A program made the translations under genes and the position numbers. Positions 1-8,338 of a DNA stretch of 64,000 nucleotides are shown here, in pieces. The stretch lies in the NCBI RefSeq assembly GCF_003339505.1, contig NZ_QPIW01000031.1, forward strand, positions 1-64,000, in the 5' to 3' direction. The stretch comes from Runella aurantiaca. Its GTDB lineage: Bacteria > Bacteroidota > Bacteroidia > Cytophagales > Spirosomataceae. The notes beneath the pieces are model-generated. The model had not been told where the DNA came from. It did no database searches and worked only from the letters and a program-made list of their open reading frames with translations. Numbering within the stretch: position 1 is the stretch's first letter; the number at the start of each line of letters is the position of its first letter.

Positions 1-123
<123 letters not shown>

Positions 124-191
124 AAATATTATTGAAAATCAAATTGACTGATTCGCAAAAGACTAGCTATTAAACCTTAACTTACTCATCA

Positions 192-203
192 TTTCAAAGA
201 GCT
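192..203 (-). promoter_or_regulatory. boxA-like antitermination element in the rRNA leader
   Basis: On the minus strand this reads AGCTCTTTGAAA, close to the boxA motif (GCTCTTTnA) that recruits the Nus antitermination complex in rRNA leaders. It lies about 70 nt upstream of the 16S 5' end and downstream of all the promoter-like elements, which is the expected place. The call rests on motif and position only. Confidence 0.55.
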
Positions 204-265
204 AACCAAACTTTTTCTTTCGAAAAAACCTCACATCGTTTGTGAGAATCTCGTGTTTGGGGTTG

Positions 266-296
266 CAAAGGTCTGAATTTGAATTCTTATTTCCAA
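266..296 (-). promoter_or_regulatory. rRNA promoter-like element, repeat copy 1 (nearest 16S)
   Basis: On the minus strand TTG (294-296), a 20-bp spacer, then GACCTTTG (266-273), one base from the Bacteroidota -7 consensus TAnnTTTG. Transcription would begin about 130 nt before 16S. Confidence 0.55.
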
Positions 297-381
297 ATTT
301 TATTTTTGATTTTTTTACTATTCAAAAACTTATTTAGAACAACCTTTTCAACTTTTTCCCCTCACTCATTGTTTGGGGTTG

Positions 382-412
382 CAAAGGTCTGAATTTGAAT
401 TCTTATTTCCAA
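382..412 (-). promoter_or_regulatory. rRNA promoter-like element, repeat copy 2
   Basis: Same TTG-N20-GACCTTTG arrangement as the first copy, shifted by exactly 116 bp. Confidence 0.55.
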
Positions 413-497
413 ATTTTATTTTTGATTTTTTTACTATTCAAAAACTTATTTAGAACAACCTTTTCAACTTTTTCCCCTCACTCATTGTTTGGGGTTG

Positions 498-528
498 CAA
501 AGGTCTGAATTTGAATTCTTATTTCCAA
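498..528 (-). promoter_or_regulatory. rRNA promoter-like element, repeat copy 3
   Basis: Third TTG-N20-GACCTTTG copy. The sequence upstream of it (above 549) no longer follows the repeat. Confidence 0.5.
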
Positions 529-610
529 ATTTTATTTTTGATTTTTTTATTTCTCAAAATTTTATTTGGAATTTACCTTTGTTTTGGCCCTAACTCGTTG
601 TTTGGGAGTG

Positions 611-640
611 CAAAGGTAGGTAGTTCATTTTATAATCCAA
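611..640 (-). promoter_or_regulatory. consensus rRNA promoter, distal (fourth) copy
   Basis: On the minus strand TTG (638-640), exactly 19 bp, then TACCTTTG (611-618), a perfect match to the Bacteroidota housekeeping promoter (TTG-N19-TAnnTTTG). It heads the promoter stack and is the likely parent of the three repeat-borne copies. The remaining sequence up to 731 holds no gene that I can see. Confidence 0.75.
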
Positions 641-731
641 GACCTTTTTTGAAAAAAAACGACAATTATCAAAAGTTCTTTAAATAGTAAAATGCTACTT
701 ACTTAATAGTGCAATTTTCTAAGTATTTCCA

Positions 732-1451
732 CTAGATAAGTGACCACAGATTATCTACGCCTAGTATTCTGCGAGAAGTAAAACCTTCTCCATACTTTAC
801 GCCTATATAATGTCCATACTCTTTTGATCTGGCTTCCAAAAACTCTAAAAACTCGGGAGAAGAAATATAACTATTGGGTTCTTGGCTGTTGGGATCATGA
901 AATTGGCTCCTAAACGCTCGAATAGCCTCTTCTTTCTTTTTCCAGTAAGGTGTTATGTCTACTACGAAATCGGGCTTAATGTATCTATCTTGGGTAAAAT
1001 GGTAGATAAACTTAGGCCGCCAAGCCGCCTGAGCGTTTCCAAACTCATCAAATGTATCTATTTGTCGCAATCCAGATAAGAAACAAGCATCATAAATGAG
1101 GTTTGCCCCCTTCCCATGGTCGGGGTGTCGGTCTTCTTGGGCATTGGCTAAGACTATCTCTGGTTGGTATTTCCTTATATAAGGTACAAGGGCCAGTTGG
1201 TTTTCCTTATCATTTTGAAAAAAACCATCCGCCAGTCCAACATTGTCTCTGACTTCGGCACCAAGTATTTTTGCCGCTGCATCAGCTTCAGCCCTACGGA
1301 TTTCGGGGGTTCCGCGGGTTCCTAACTCTCCACGGGTCAGGTCTACGATTCCAACGCGCCGTCCTTGGGCTATAGACCCCAAAATAGTGCCAGCGCATCC
1401 CAACTCTATGTCGTCAGGATGCGCCGAAATTGCTAGTATATCAAGTTTCAT
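732..1451 (-). CDS. bshB1: bacillithiol biosynthesis deacetylase BshB1
   Basis: 239 residues of the PIG-L/LmbE zinc deacetylase family. Visible motifs are AHPDDIE near residue 10 (zinc ligands and catalytic Asp) and DRHPDHGKG near residue 107; the protein aligns end to end with BshB1-type enzymes by memory. It would remove the acetyl group from GlcNAc-malate in bacillithiol synthesis, a cytosolic low-molecular-weight thiol pathway common in Bacteroidota. It starts 6 bp after the stop of the M23 peptidase gene and is probably its operon partner; trxB, another thiol-redox gene, is just upstream. Alternative: a related LmbE deacetylase with another GlcNAc substrate. The bshB1 name is inferred from similarity and phylum. 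Confidence 0.9.
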   Translation of the reverse strand: MKLDILAISAHPDDIELGCAGTILGSIAQGRRVGIVDLTRGELGTRGTPEIRRAEADAAAKILGAEVRDNVGLADGFFQNDKENQLALVPYIRKYQPEIVLANAQEDRHPDHGKGANLIYDACFLSGLRQIDTFDEFGNAQAAWRPKFIYHFTQDRYIKPDFVVDITPYWKKKEEAIRAFRSQFHDPNSQEPNSYISSPEFLEFLEARSKEYGHYIGVKYGEGFTSRRILGVDNLWSLI

Positions 1452-1457
1452 TATTAT

Positions 1458-2537
1458 TTATTTTACGCGAAGCTTTTGGCCGATTTGTAATCGTGCGCTT
1501 AACCGAATGCGGTTCTTTTGTGCCAACTCAGAAGCCGACATACCATATTTATTGGCAATAGAGTCGAGGGTTTCTCCCCGGCGTACCCGATGCAGAACGG
1601 TACGTTTTACTGCTGCTTTACTTATATCAAACTCACTATCAATTGATTTTCCACCTCTGAGGTGGTCCCAAACCCGGGGCGATAACACAAAACGCTCGCT
1701 TCGAATGGTCTGTCCAGGAAAATCCCAAACCCATGCAGGACTAAACGGATTGCCCTCATAGCGGTTTTCATAATGAAGGTGGTCGCCATAGCTTCGACCC
1801 GTGTTTCCTCCCAATCCAACCATATCGCCCGCTTTTACGAGCTGTCCTACTTCAACGGTTGTTTTTGATAAGTGACCATATAAGGTTTCGAGACCATTGT
1901 AATGACGAACTAGCACGAATCTTCCGTAACCGCCGCCATTGTAAGCAACCACCCGAACAATGCCGTCGTAAGTGCTATATACTGGGTCGCCAGTATTTAA
2001 GTCCAAATCCATTCCTTCGTGCCATCTTCCCCAACGAGGGCCAAACTGTGAAGTCACTTTAGCTTCGCTCGTGGGAAGATTCCAAAAACGCCCTTTTCCT
2101 GGGTCATACAATCGAAGGGTTAAATTATCCTCAAATTCCAGCGGATTGAGGTTGTAGGGATCGATGGTTTTTGAATCCCAGATGGTGTAGTAATCTGCTA
2201 CCTGAACCCAATCATCTCCCACTTGCACAGAATCGACAATTTCGGCAACGGTGGTTTCACCTTCGTCAATGGTTCCTGTGGTGTCGTCTGCTACGGTTGG
2301 ATTAATTTCTTTTACTGGCTCAAACTGATTGGAGAACCGCATTTTGGGGGTTGTGGATTCAAACTCCTCAAATTCGTCCTTTTGTGGCTTGATTACAGGG
2401 GTACTGACTTTGGGTTCCTCTGTTTTGTTGGGCTTAATTTTTGGATTTTTTTTAAATAGACCTTTCTCTTGTGCTTGCAAGCCCGAAAAGCAACCAATGG
2501 AAAGGAGTACAAACAAGTAAGCAAACTTGGCTTTCAT
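1458..2537 (-). CDS. secreted M23 peptidase with C-terminal LysM domain
   Basis: 359 residues from the ATG at 2537, chosen because it opens directly with a signal peptide (MKAKFAYLFVLLSIGCFSGLQAQ region); the reading frame extends 15 codons further up without adding sense. After a charged, Thr/Pro-rich linker comes a LytM/M23 domain (about residues 150-270) with the zinc motifs HEGMDLD and HLHY, then a LysM domain at the C terminus (HRVRRGETLDSIANKYG). It is predicted to be a periplasmic or outer-membrane-associated peptidoglycan endopeptidase involved in wall remodelling. All M23 ligands appear present, so it should be active rather than an EnvC-type activator. It is followed after 6 bp by bshB1 and preceded by trxB with a 72-bp gap. 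Confidence 0.9.
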   Translation of the reverse strand: MKAKFAYLFVLLSIGCFSGLQAQEKGLFKKNPKIKPNKTEEPKVSTPVIKPQKDEFEEFESTTPKMRFSNQFEPVKEINPTVADDTTGTIDEGETTVAEIVDSVQVGDDWVQVADYYTIWDSKTIDPYNLNPLEFEDNLTLRLYDPGKGRFWNLPTSEAKVTSQFGPRWGRWHEGMDLDLNTGDPVYSTYDGIVRVVAYNGGGYGRFVLVRHYNGLETLYGHLSKTTVEVGQLVKAGDMVGLGGNTGRSYGDHLHYENRYEGNPFSPAWVWDFPGQTIRSERFVLSPRVWDHLRGGKSIDSEFDISKAAVKRTVLHRVRRGETLDSIANKYGMSASELAQKNRIRLSARLQIGQKLRVK

Positions 2538-2609
2538 CAGCGATTGGTTTAGCCGACTTTTGAGTAGGGGGAACGCATCCATGCCTACTCAAAAGACGAA
2601 AGTTAAACA

Positions 2610-3551
2610 TTAGTGTAAGCCTTTCTCCGCCAAATAACGTTCTGCATCCAACGCGGCCATACAACCGGTACCCGCAGCCGTTATGGCTTGACGATAAATG
2701 TTGTCTTGTGCATCGCCGCAGGCAAATACACCTTCTACATTCGTTTTAGAACTTCCTTTGATGGTTTGGATATATCCTGCGCCATCCATATCAATGTATT
2801 CTTTGAAAATATCGGTGTTGGGTTGGTGCCCGATGGCTACAAAAAAGCCAGTAACATCCAGTACTGTCGATTCACCAGTCTTAATATTGCGAATTTTTGC
2901 ACCCGTTACTTCTCCGTTACCAATAATCTCTTCGGTTTCGGTATTCCACAATATTTCGATGTTGGGCAATGATTTGACACGATCTTGCATAATCTGCGAA
3001 GCCCGCAACTCATTACGACGAACAATCATGTAGACTTTCTTGCAAAGCTTTGACAAATAGCTGGCTTCCTCACATGCCGTATCTCCTCCTCCTACAATTG
3101 CGACCTCTTGATTACGAAAGAAAAATCCATCACAAACCGCGCAAGCCGATACTCCATGCCCATTCAGACGTTGCTCCGATTCCAAGCCGAGCCACTTTGC
3201 AGATGCGCCTGTGGCGATAATGACGGTTGGCGACTCGATAAGATGGTCATTGTCAATCCAAACTTTATGAAGAGTTGGATCCGAAAAATCTACTTTTGTG
3301 GCTAATCCGTATCGGATATCGCTACCAAAGCGGCGCGCCTGCGCCTCAAAATCCATCATCATTTGGGGTCCCTGTACTCCTTCTGGATAACCCGGGTAAT
3401 TATCAACCTCGGTCGTGATGGTCAATTGACCGCCAGGCTGTCCGCCTGTGTATAAGACCGGCTTCAAACCGGCACGAGATGCATAAATTGCTGCTGTATA
3501 CCCCGCAGGGCCTGAACCAACTATTAAACAAGAAACTTTTTCTGAAGACAT
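2610..3551 (-). CDS. trxB: thioredoxin reductase
   Basis: 313 residues from the ATG at 3551; the reading frame could start 8 codons earlier at a TTG, but the ATG (MSSEK) fits the family. It has an N-terminal FAD motif GSGPAGYTAAIYA, the redox-active pair CAVC (about residues 140-143, followed by DGFFF), the NADPH motif GGGDTACEEA and the C-terminal FAD motif GVFACGDAQD. The length is normal for bacterial TrxB. It reduces thioredoxin with NADPH in the cytoplasm. A Bacteroidota-type promoter lies upstream at 3664-3694. The M23 peptidase and bshB1 genes follow on the same strand. Confidence 0.96.
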   Translation of the reverse strand: MSSEKVSCLIVGSGPAGYTAAIYASRAGLKPVLYTGGQPGGQLTITTEVDNYPGYPEGVQGPQMMMDFEAQARRFGSDIRYGLATKVDFSDPTLHKVWIDNDHLIESPTVIIATGASAKWLGLESEQRLNGHGVSACAVCDGFFFRNQEVAIVGGGDTACEEASYLSKLCKKVYMIVRRNELRASQIMQDRVKSLPNIEILWNTETEEIIGNGEVTGAKIRNIKTGESTVLDVTGFFVAIGHQPNTDIFKEYIDMDGAGYIQTIKGSSKTNVEGVFACGDAQDNIYRQAITAAGTGCMAALDAERYLAEKGLH

Positions 3552-3663
3552 TACGAAATTACGATTAAGATTCAACGATTTCTCGATGGTTTTTATATTA
3601 AATTCTACAACCCATTCCTAAAAATCGTTCATCTATTCAATGCAATTATTTGCAAAAGAGTTG

Positions 3664-3694
3664 CAAAATTAAGTAAAAAAGTACCGGATAACAA
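3664..3694 (-). promoter_or_regulatory. promoter for trxB
   Basis: Minus-strand TTG (3692-3694), 20 bp, TAATTTTG (3664-3671), matching TTG-N19/20-TAnnTTTG. It gives a leader of about 105 nt before the trxB ATG. Confidence 0.6.
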
Positions 3695-3720
3695 AACGAA
3701 GGGAGACCGCTTTTCAAAAC

Positions 3721-5703
3721 TCACCAAATGCGCCATTCTATCCGGCGATTAAGCTGCCGATTCTCTTCGGAAGTATTCGGAGCCATCGGTTTCGCCTCTC
3801 CAAACCCAATCGCACGAATGCGCTCACGGGAAATACCTGCAGTAATCAGATAGTCTGCCACGCTTTGCGCCCGTTTTTGGGAAAGGATTTGGTTTTGTTT
3901 TGGGTCCCCTACGTCGTCGGTATGGCCTGCGATTTCGATACGTAAGGTGGACTGGAGTTTCAACTCTTCAATCAGCTTGTTGAGTTCAGTCCGCGATTTA
4001 TCCTGAAGATCCGCCTTGCCTGTTTCAAAATAGATATTACTCAACACGCCGAACGTGTTAAGGTTCATCGGCTCCAGTTTAATGTCAAGTTGCAACCCCT
4101 CGGCCTTGTTTTTTTGCGTGTAATCAAAGGATAAACTTTTATAAAAATAACCCGCCGCGTTTACGTACAATCCCCATTCGCTTCCGTTGGGCAGGGTAGT
4201 GAGATACTGTCCATTTTCGGTATCAGTCGAAAACCGTTGAACGACCTTTCCCGTTTTTAAATCAATTAATTCAAGATTTGCCTTCACTGATTTTCCCGAG
4301 CGGGCGTCTGTTACTAGCCCTTTTAAGTAATTGGCCGCGTTGAATTTTTGTTGTAGTTCGGTCGGCAATCTAAACCGATATAATCTGGACACCCGCTGAT
4401 TTCCAACCCGCTTGGTATCCAACGAATAATAGCCGTATTGGCTGTCGGACGTAATGACCAAAGCCACCTGATTATCTGACGTATTAATAGGATAGCCTAA
4501 GTTCTCGGGTTTTTGCCAGCCCGTAGCGGTGCTGTCGGAGAAAAACAAGTCATATCCGCCAAATCCTTGATGGCCTTCGGAAGCAAAAAATAGGGTATGG
4601 CCATTGGCGTGTAAGTAGGGTGAGGCTTCGTCGTCGGGGGTGTTGACTGGCCCTCCAATATTTTTGGCGGCACTCCATTCGCCATTTTTTTGAAGAGATG
4701 TGTACCAAACATCTCGTCCGCCGATTCCTCCTTTACGGTCAGATATAAAATATAAGGTGCGACCATCGGGCGACAGCGTTGGTTGCGACTCCCAAAAAGG
4801 AGTATTTACGTTGATTCCGATGTTTTTGGGTGCTTCCCAATCTTTGCCGTTTTTACGGCTGATGTATAAATCACAACTTCCGTAGCCATCCCGCCGGTTA
4901 CAAGCCGTAAAAACCAAGGTACGCCCATCGGCCGACAGCGTTCCCGTTCCTTCATTCTCAGCCGTATTTATTTTATCAGAAATCGACACCGGCGAAGTCC
5001 AATGGCCATCTTTAAAATGGGTAATGTACAAATCTTCATCGTTTTCGGGTCTTAATGCGGTAAACAAGAGCGTTTCACCGTCGGCAGTCAGGGCGGGAAA
5101 ATACTGAAGAATGAATTGATTGACCGTGTCCGATAATTCTTCGGGACTAATGACCAAGGGGTTTTCGATGGCTTTCTCGCCAAATGCACAGGTGAGCAAC
5201 TGCCGTTGTGCCCGCTTTTGGGCTACACTATTCGGTCGTAATAAAGGAATATAATGGGTTAAATCGTTTTTGGCCTGAGCATATTCACCCGCTCGTAAGT
5301 GATATTCGATGAGCTTTTGATAGGCGGCAGCTGACTGCGGCGCATCGGGGCGCAACGTAACTACCTTTCGGTAAGATTGCAACGCCAAATCGGGTTGCGT
5401 ATAAATTTCGTACAAATGAGCTTTGCGAAAATGGGCCTCGGCAAAAGTGGAATCGTACTTCAGGGTCTCGTCGGTCCAACGATTGGCCTGTTCGTAATTT
5501 TTCTCAATAAAAAACTTTGTACTTCGCTCAAATGCTTCAATCGCTTTTTTATTACCCGAAGGGTTGGGAAGAAAGGATTGGGGAGATTGGGCGAAAAGCG
5601 ACGAAGAGATAAGGAGACTAAAAAAGAATATACTCCTATTTCGCACGGCTGAAGATTGCATTAATCTCGTCCAAAACAATCGTTCATTATGGCTCTTTTT
5701 CAT
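3721..5703 (-). CDS. PorE-like TPR / PD40 propeller / OmpA-domain protein (copy 1)
   Basis: 660 residues from the ATG at 5703 (MKKSHNE), preferred over an upstream TTG because it lies 7 bp after the previous stop. Order: signal-like hydrophobic stretch ending LFAQ (about 24-40), TPR-like helices (about 50-165), four PD40/WD40-type blades (repeated [S/A]DGRTLxF followed by DLYI/DVWY/DLFF, about 195-430), a carboxypeptidase-regulatory-like beta domain (about 450-530), and a C-terminal OmpA domain with the peptidoglycan-binding GHTDDVG...LSQKRA pattern. This domain order is that of Porphyromonas PorE, a type IX secretion component that binds peptidoglycan. No lipobox Cys is seen. It is the last gene of a run with the paralogue at 5711 and queE. 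A general cell-envelope anchor is the alternative role. Confidence 0.85.
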   Translation of the reverse strand: MKKSHNERLFWTRLMQSSAVRNRSIFFFSLLISSSLFAQSPQSFLPNPSGNKKAIEAFERSTKFFIEKNYEQANRWTDETLKYDSTFAEAHFRKAHLYEIYTQPDLALQSYRKVVTLRPDAPQSAAAYQKLIEYHLRAGEYAQAKNDLTHYIPLLRPNSVAQKRAQRQLLTCAFGEKAIENPLVISPEELSDTVNQFILQYFPALTADGETLLFTALRPENDEDLYITHFKDGHWTSPVSISDKINTAENEGTGTLSADGRTLVFTACNRRDGYGSCDLYISRKNGKDWEAPKNIGINVNTPFWESQPTLSPDGRTLYFISDRKGGIGGRDVWYTSLQKNGEWSAAKNIGGPVNTPDDEASPYLHANGHTLFFASEGHQGFGGYDLFFSDSTATGWQKPENLGYPINTSDNQVALVITSDSQYGYYSLDTKRVGNQRVSRLYRFRLPTELQQKFNAANYLKGLVTDARSGKSVKANLELIDLKTGKVVQRFSTDTENGQYLTTLPNGSEWGLYVNAAGYFYKSLSFDYTQKNKAEGLQLDIKLEPMNLNTFGVLSNIYFETGKADLQDKSRTELNKLIEELKLQSTLRIEIAGHTDDVGDPKQNQILSQKRAQSVADYLITAGISRERIRAIGFGEAKPMAPNTSEENRQLNRRIEWRIW

Positions 5704-5710
5704 TCTTATG

Positions 5711-7693
5711 TTATTCAATTACTCGCCAAGAAACCCTCCGATTTAGACGACGAGCTTCCTCTGATTTATTATGAATCAATGGTTTACGATAACCAAACCC
5801 TTCTGCGCGTAAACGTTTTGAATCCACTCCATTCACTATCAAATAATGAACCACTTTTTTTGCCCTATCCAAAGAAAGCAGTTCATTATACTTGCTGTCA
5901 CCCAAATCGTCGGTATGCCCCTCTATAATCAACTTAACAGACTTATTTTTTTCCAGAAAATACACAAGTCGGTCCAATTCTCCACTGGATACCGCCTCTA
6001 ATTCCGCGCTTCCTAGCACAAACAGTACATTTTTTAATACCTCACTTTTATCAGAATGGAAACGCACTAATGCTATTTCCATTTCCTCGTTTTCAGTGAT
6101 TGTAGCCGAATCTACCCTAAGTATTTTGGGGTAATAACCACTACTTTCCACTAAAACAAATGCATCTGCCCGATTAGGAAAAATAACCACACACTCACCT
6201 GTAGAGTCATTGGTTGCGTAGACCGACAGCGGAAATGATGGTATGCTTTGATTATGGATAGTTAACGTAGCCTTAAGAGGTTTACGTATTTCGGCATCCA
6301 ATACTTTTCCTTTAAGAACAAACGTTCTTGGACACAAAGCCGCCAGTGTATCTGGCAATTGCAAGTAACAAATCTTAGAGCCGGCCGTTATGCCGTCCTC
6401 TTTATCAGCCAACTTGTATTTGTATGAGTAAAACGCCTGTTTGCAATCGGGTGCTATATAAAAACCCTGTTGGTCTGCAAAGTCATTCAATGGATACCCC
6501 AAATTAATAGGAACTGACCAATGAATATCGGTCAATTTGGAAAGATATACATCAAAACCGCCCATTCCTTCTCGACCATCCGAAGCAAAAAAGAGGGATT
6601 CATTGTTGGAGTGAATAAAAGGCGAAATTTCATCAAACGCTGTATTAACGGTTTTTCCAAGATTTTGAGGGCTAGTCCATACACCCGAAGTGTCCAATTG
6701 GGCAACCCAAATATCTTTCCCACCAACTCCCAAGGGGCGGTCTGACGAAAAATACAATGTACGTCCATCTGCCGAAAGCCCCGGCTGCGACTCCCAATTT
6801 TGAGAATTAATAATCGGCCCAAGGTTTTGGGGCAATTGCCACGTTTGGCTTATTCTTTTAGAAATGTATAAATCACAACTGCCAAGGCCGTCTGGGCGAT
6901 GACATGCCGTAAAGACTAGGGTGTTTCCATCGGCAGAAACACTACAAGTCCCTTCATTTTTATCGGTATTGATTATCGGGGAAAGGCTACGAGGAACTGA
7001 CCAGCCAGTTTCTTCTTTTTGAGAGACAAACAGATCTTCATCTCCCCGAAAACGGGTAAAAATCAGGGTCTTTAAATCAGCCGTCAAAACGGGATAACTT
7101 TGAAAATCATTACCATTAATCGGCGAAGGTAGGGAGAAACGGGAGGTAGAATCAGCATTGACGGCCAATACCTTTTGGGCGTAAAGACATTGACTCAGAT
7201 AACGCTGTATGTTTTGTTGATGGGGAAGGTACGTGCCGGGGAATTTTAAATACCCCTGAAAAAAACGAACGGCTTTAGAATAAACTCCTCGGGCTAAATA
7301 ATGCTTCCCAAGAATTTCATATAGGTTTTTGAACGCTATTTCGGTAGAATCCAATTCTACCGCTTTTTCATAAAAATTAATTGCCGTGCCTTTTTGCGTC
7401 AAGTCCCGTTCTAACAATTGCCCGATGCGCATATAAGCGGGCGCAAACGTGCTATCTAAAATAAGAATTTGACGAAATTCTTTTAGTGCCTGTTCAGGAT
7501 TAAACTGCAATGTCCGATTGGCAGCCTCAAATTCTTTCTGAGCATGTTTTTGAACGCGCTTTTGGGCAGTTGATATGAAGACAACCAGAAAAAGTAAAAA
7601 GGAATGAAGCAACGGCAGGGCTCTACTTCTAAAATACGGGCGAAACGCTATGGAATATCCATGTATTTGTGAGTCTGTAACGAAACGCGCCAT
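5711..7693 (-). CDS. PorE-like TPR / PD40 propeller / OmpA-domain protein (copy 2)
   Basis: 660 residues, a diverged tandem paralogue of the 3721-5703 product with the same order: N-terminal hydrophobic segment (about 27-43, ending ISTAQ), TPR region, PD40 blades (TADLKTLIFTR, SADGNTLVFTA, SADGRTLYFSS, FFASDGREG), regulatory-like beta domain, and OmpA C terminus (EGHTDDLG...LSLDRAKK). The start ATG lies 46 bp inside queE in another frame. No later ATG precedes the hydrophobic segment, so the overlap is probably real, though a non-ATG start cannot be excluded. The upstream extension before the signal stretch is unusually long for a secreted protein. Predicted periplasmic, peptidoglycan bound. 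Confidence 0.83.
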   Translation of the reverse strand: MARFVTDSQIHGYSIAFRPYFRSRALPLLHSFLLFLVVFISTAQKRVQKHAQKEFEAANRTLQFNPEQALKEFRQILILDSTFAPAYMRIGQLLERDLTQKGTAINFYEKAVELDSTEIAFKNLYEILGKHYLARGVYSKAVRFFQGYLKFPGTYLPHQQNIQRYLSQCLYAQKVLAVNADSTSRFSLPSPINGNDFQSYPVLTADLKTLIFTRFRGDEDLFVSQKEETGWSVPRSLSPIINTDKNEGTCSVSADGNTLVFTACHRPDGLGSCDLYISKRISQTWQLPQNLGPIINSQNWESQPGLSADGRTLYFSSDRPLGVGGKDIWVAQLDTSGVWTSPQNLGKTVNTAFDEISPFIHSNNESLFFASDGREGMGGFDVYLSKLTDIHWSVPINLGYPLNDFADQQGFYIAPDCKQAFYSYKYKLADKEDGITAGSKICYLQLPDTLAALCPRTFVLKGKVLDAEIRKPLKATLTIHNQSIPSFPLSVYATNDSTGECVVIFPNRADAFVLVESSGYYPKILRVDSATITENEEMEIALVRFHSDKSEVLKNVLFVLGSAELEAVSSGELDRLVYFLEKNKSVKLIIEGHTDDLGDSKYNELLSLDRAKKVVHYLIVNGVDSKRLRAEGFGYRKPLIHNKSEEARRLNRRVSWRVIE

Positions 7694-8250
7694 TGCGGAT
7701 GCTGTTTTACATACTCAACGATGAGAGGCGTCATTTCTTGCACACGGCTCCATTCGGGTTGAAGCAATAAGACACATTCTTTGTTGACCAAGGCAGCGTG
7801 TTGTTCGGCAAATTCAAAATCCGTTTTGTTATACACAATGACTTTCAGTTCATGGGCCTGCGCATACACGCTCGGATGAGGCGCTTTAAATTTTTTGGGA
7901 GAAAAACAGACCCAATCCCAACGCCCCGACATCGGATGAGCGCCGGAGGTTTCGATGTTGGTATGAAAACCAGCCGCCTGCAACGCCTCGGTGAGTTGCT
8001 CCAAATTGTGCATTAATGGCTCTCCCCCCGTTACAACCGCCATGCGTGCTGGGTACTTCAGCGCCTCTTCCACCATCTCTTTGATACTTACTTTGGGGTG
8101 CGCTTCTACATCCCATGATTCCTTTACATCGCACCACACACAACCCACGTCACAGCCTCCGAGGCGAATAAAATAAGCCGCCTTGCCGCTGTGATAGCCT
8201 TCTCCCTGAAGGGTATAAAAGGCTTCCATTAAAGGGAGTACTTCGTTCAT
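7648..8250 (-). CDS. queE: 7-carboxy-7-deazaguanine synthase QueE (radical SAM)
   Basis: 200 residues. The N terminus reads LMEAFYTLQGEGYHSG, the QueE signature, followed by the cluster motif C-x3-C-x2-C (CDVGCVWC, about residues 33-40) and the SAM-binding TGGEP. The spacing of the first two cysteines is the usual radical-SAM one and lacks the long insertion seen in some QueE types. It converts carboxytetrahydropterin to 7-carboxy-7-deazaguanine in queuosine synthesis. No other queuosine gene is present here. It heads the run into the two PorE-like genes, whose translation may be coupled by the 46-bp overlap. Confidence 0.92.
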   Translation of the reverse strand: MNEVLPLMEAFYTLQGEGYHSGKAAYFIRLGGCDVGCVWCDVKESWDVEAHPKVSIKEMVEEALKYPARMAVVTGGEPLMHNLEQLTEALQAAGFHTNIETSGAHPMSGRWDWVCFSPKKFKAPHPSVYAQAHELKVIVYNKTDFEFAEQHAALVNKECVLLLQPEWSRVQEMTPLIVEYVKQHPQWRVSLQTHKYMDIP

Positions 8251-8265
8251 AGCTTAAAACTAAAA

Positions 8266-8292
8266 TGTGGCCGGCGCAAAACACCGGCCACA
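8266..8292 (-). terminator. intrinsic terminator after the transaldolase-CBS gene
   Basis: Perfect 9-bp stem TGTGGCCGG/CCGGCCACA with a 9-nt loop, followed on the minus strand by ATTTTAGTTTTA. It sits between the end of the gene at 8339 and the start of queE at 8250. Confidence 0.7.
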
Positions 8293-8338
8293 GAATCTTT
8301 ATTTGTTTTTCGTTAGGGTAACTTACCGCTAACGAGTA

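Larger units (their letters stand above)
254..549. repeat. 116-bp tandem direct repeats in the rRNA promoter region
   Basis: Bases 254-369 and 370-485 appear identical (116 bp each), and 486-549 repeats the first 64 bp before the sequence diverges. A fourth, weaker start (TGTTTGGGAGTGCAAAGGTA) lies at 599. Each unit carries one promoter-like element on the minus strand plus A/T-rich tracts upstream of it. The arrangement looks like amplification of an rRNA promoter module. There are no variable spacers, so it is not a CRISPR array. Confidence 0.95.

Noticed and set aside
254-617. Possible CRISPR array
   Set aside because: The repeats are 116 bp with no variable spacers between identical units and they contain promoter motifs; they are tandem promoter repeats.
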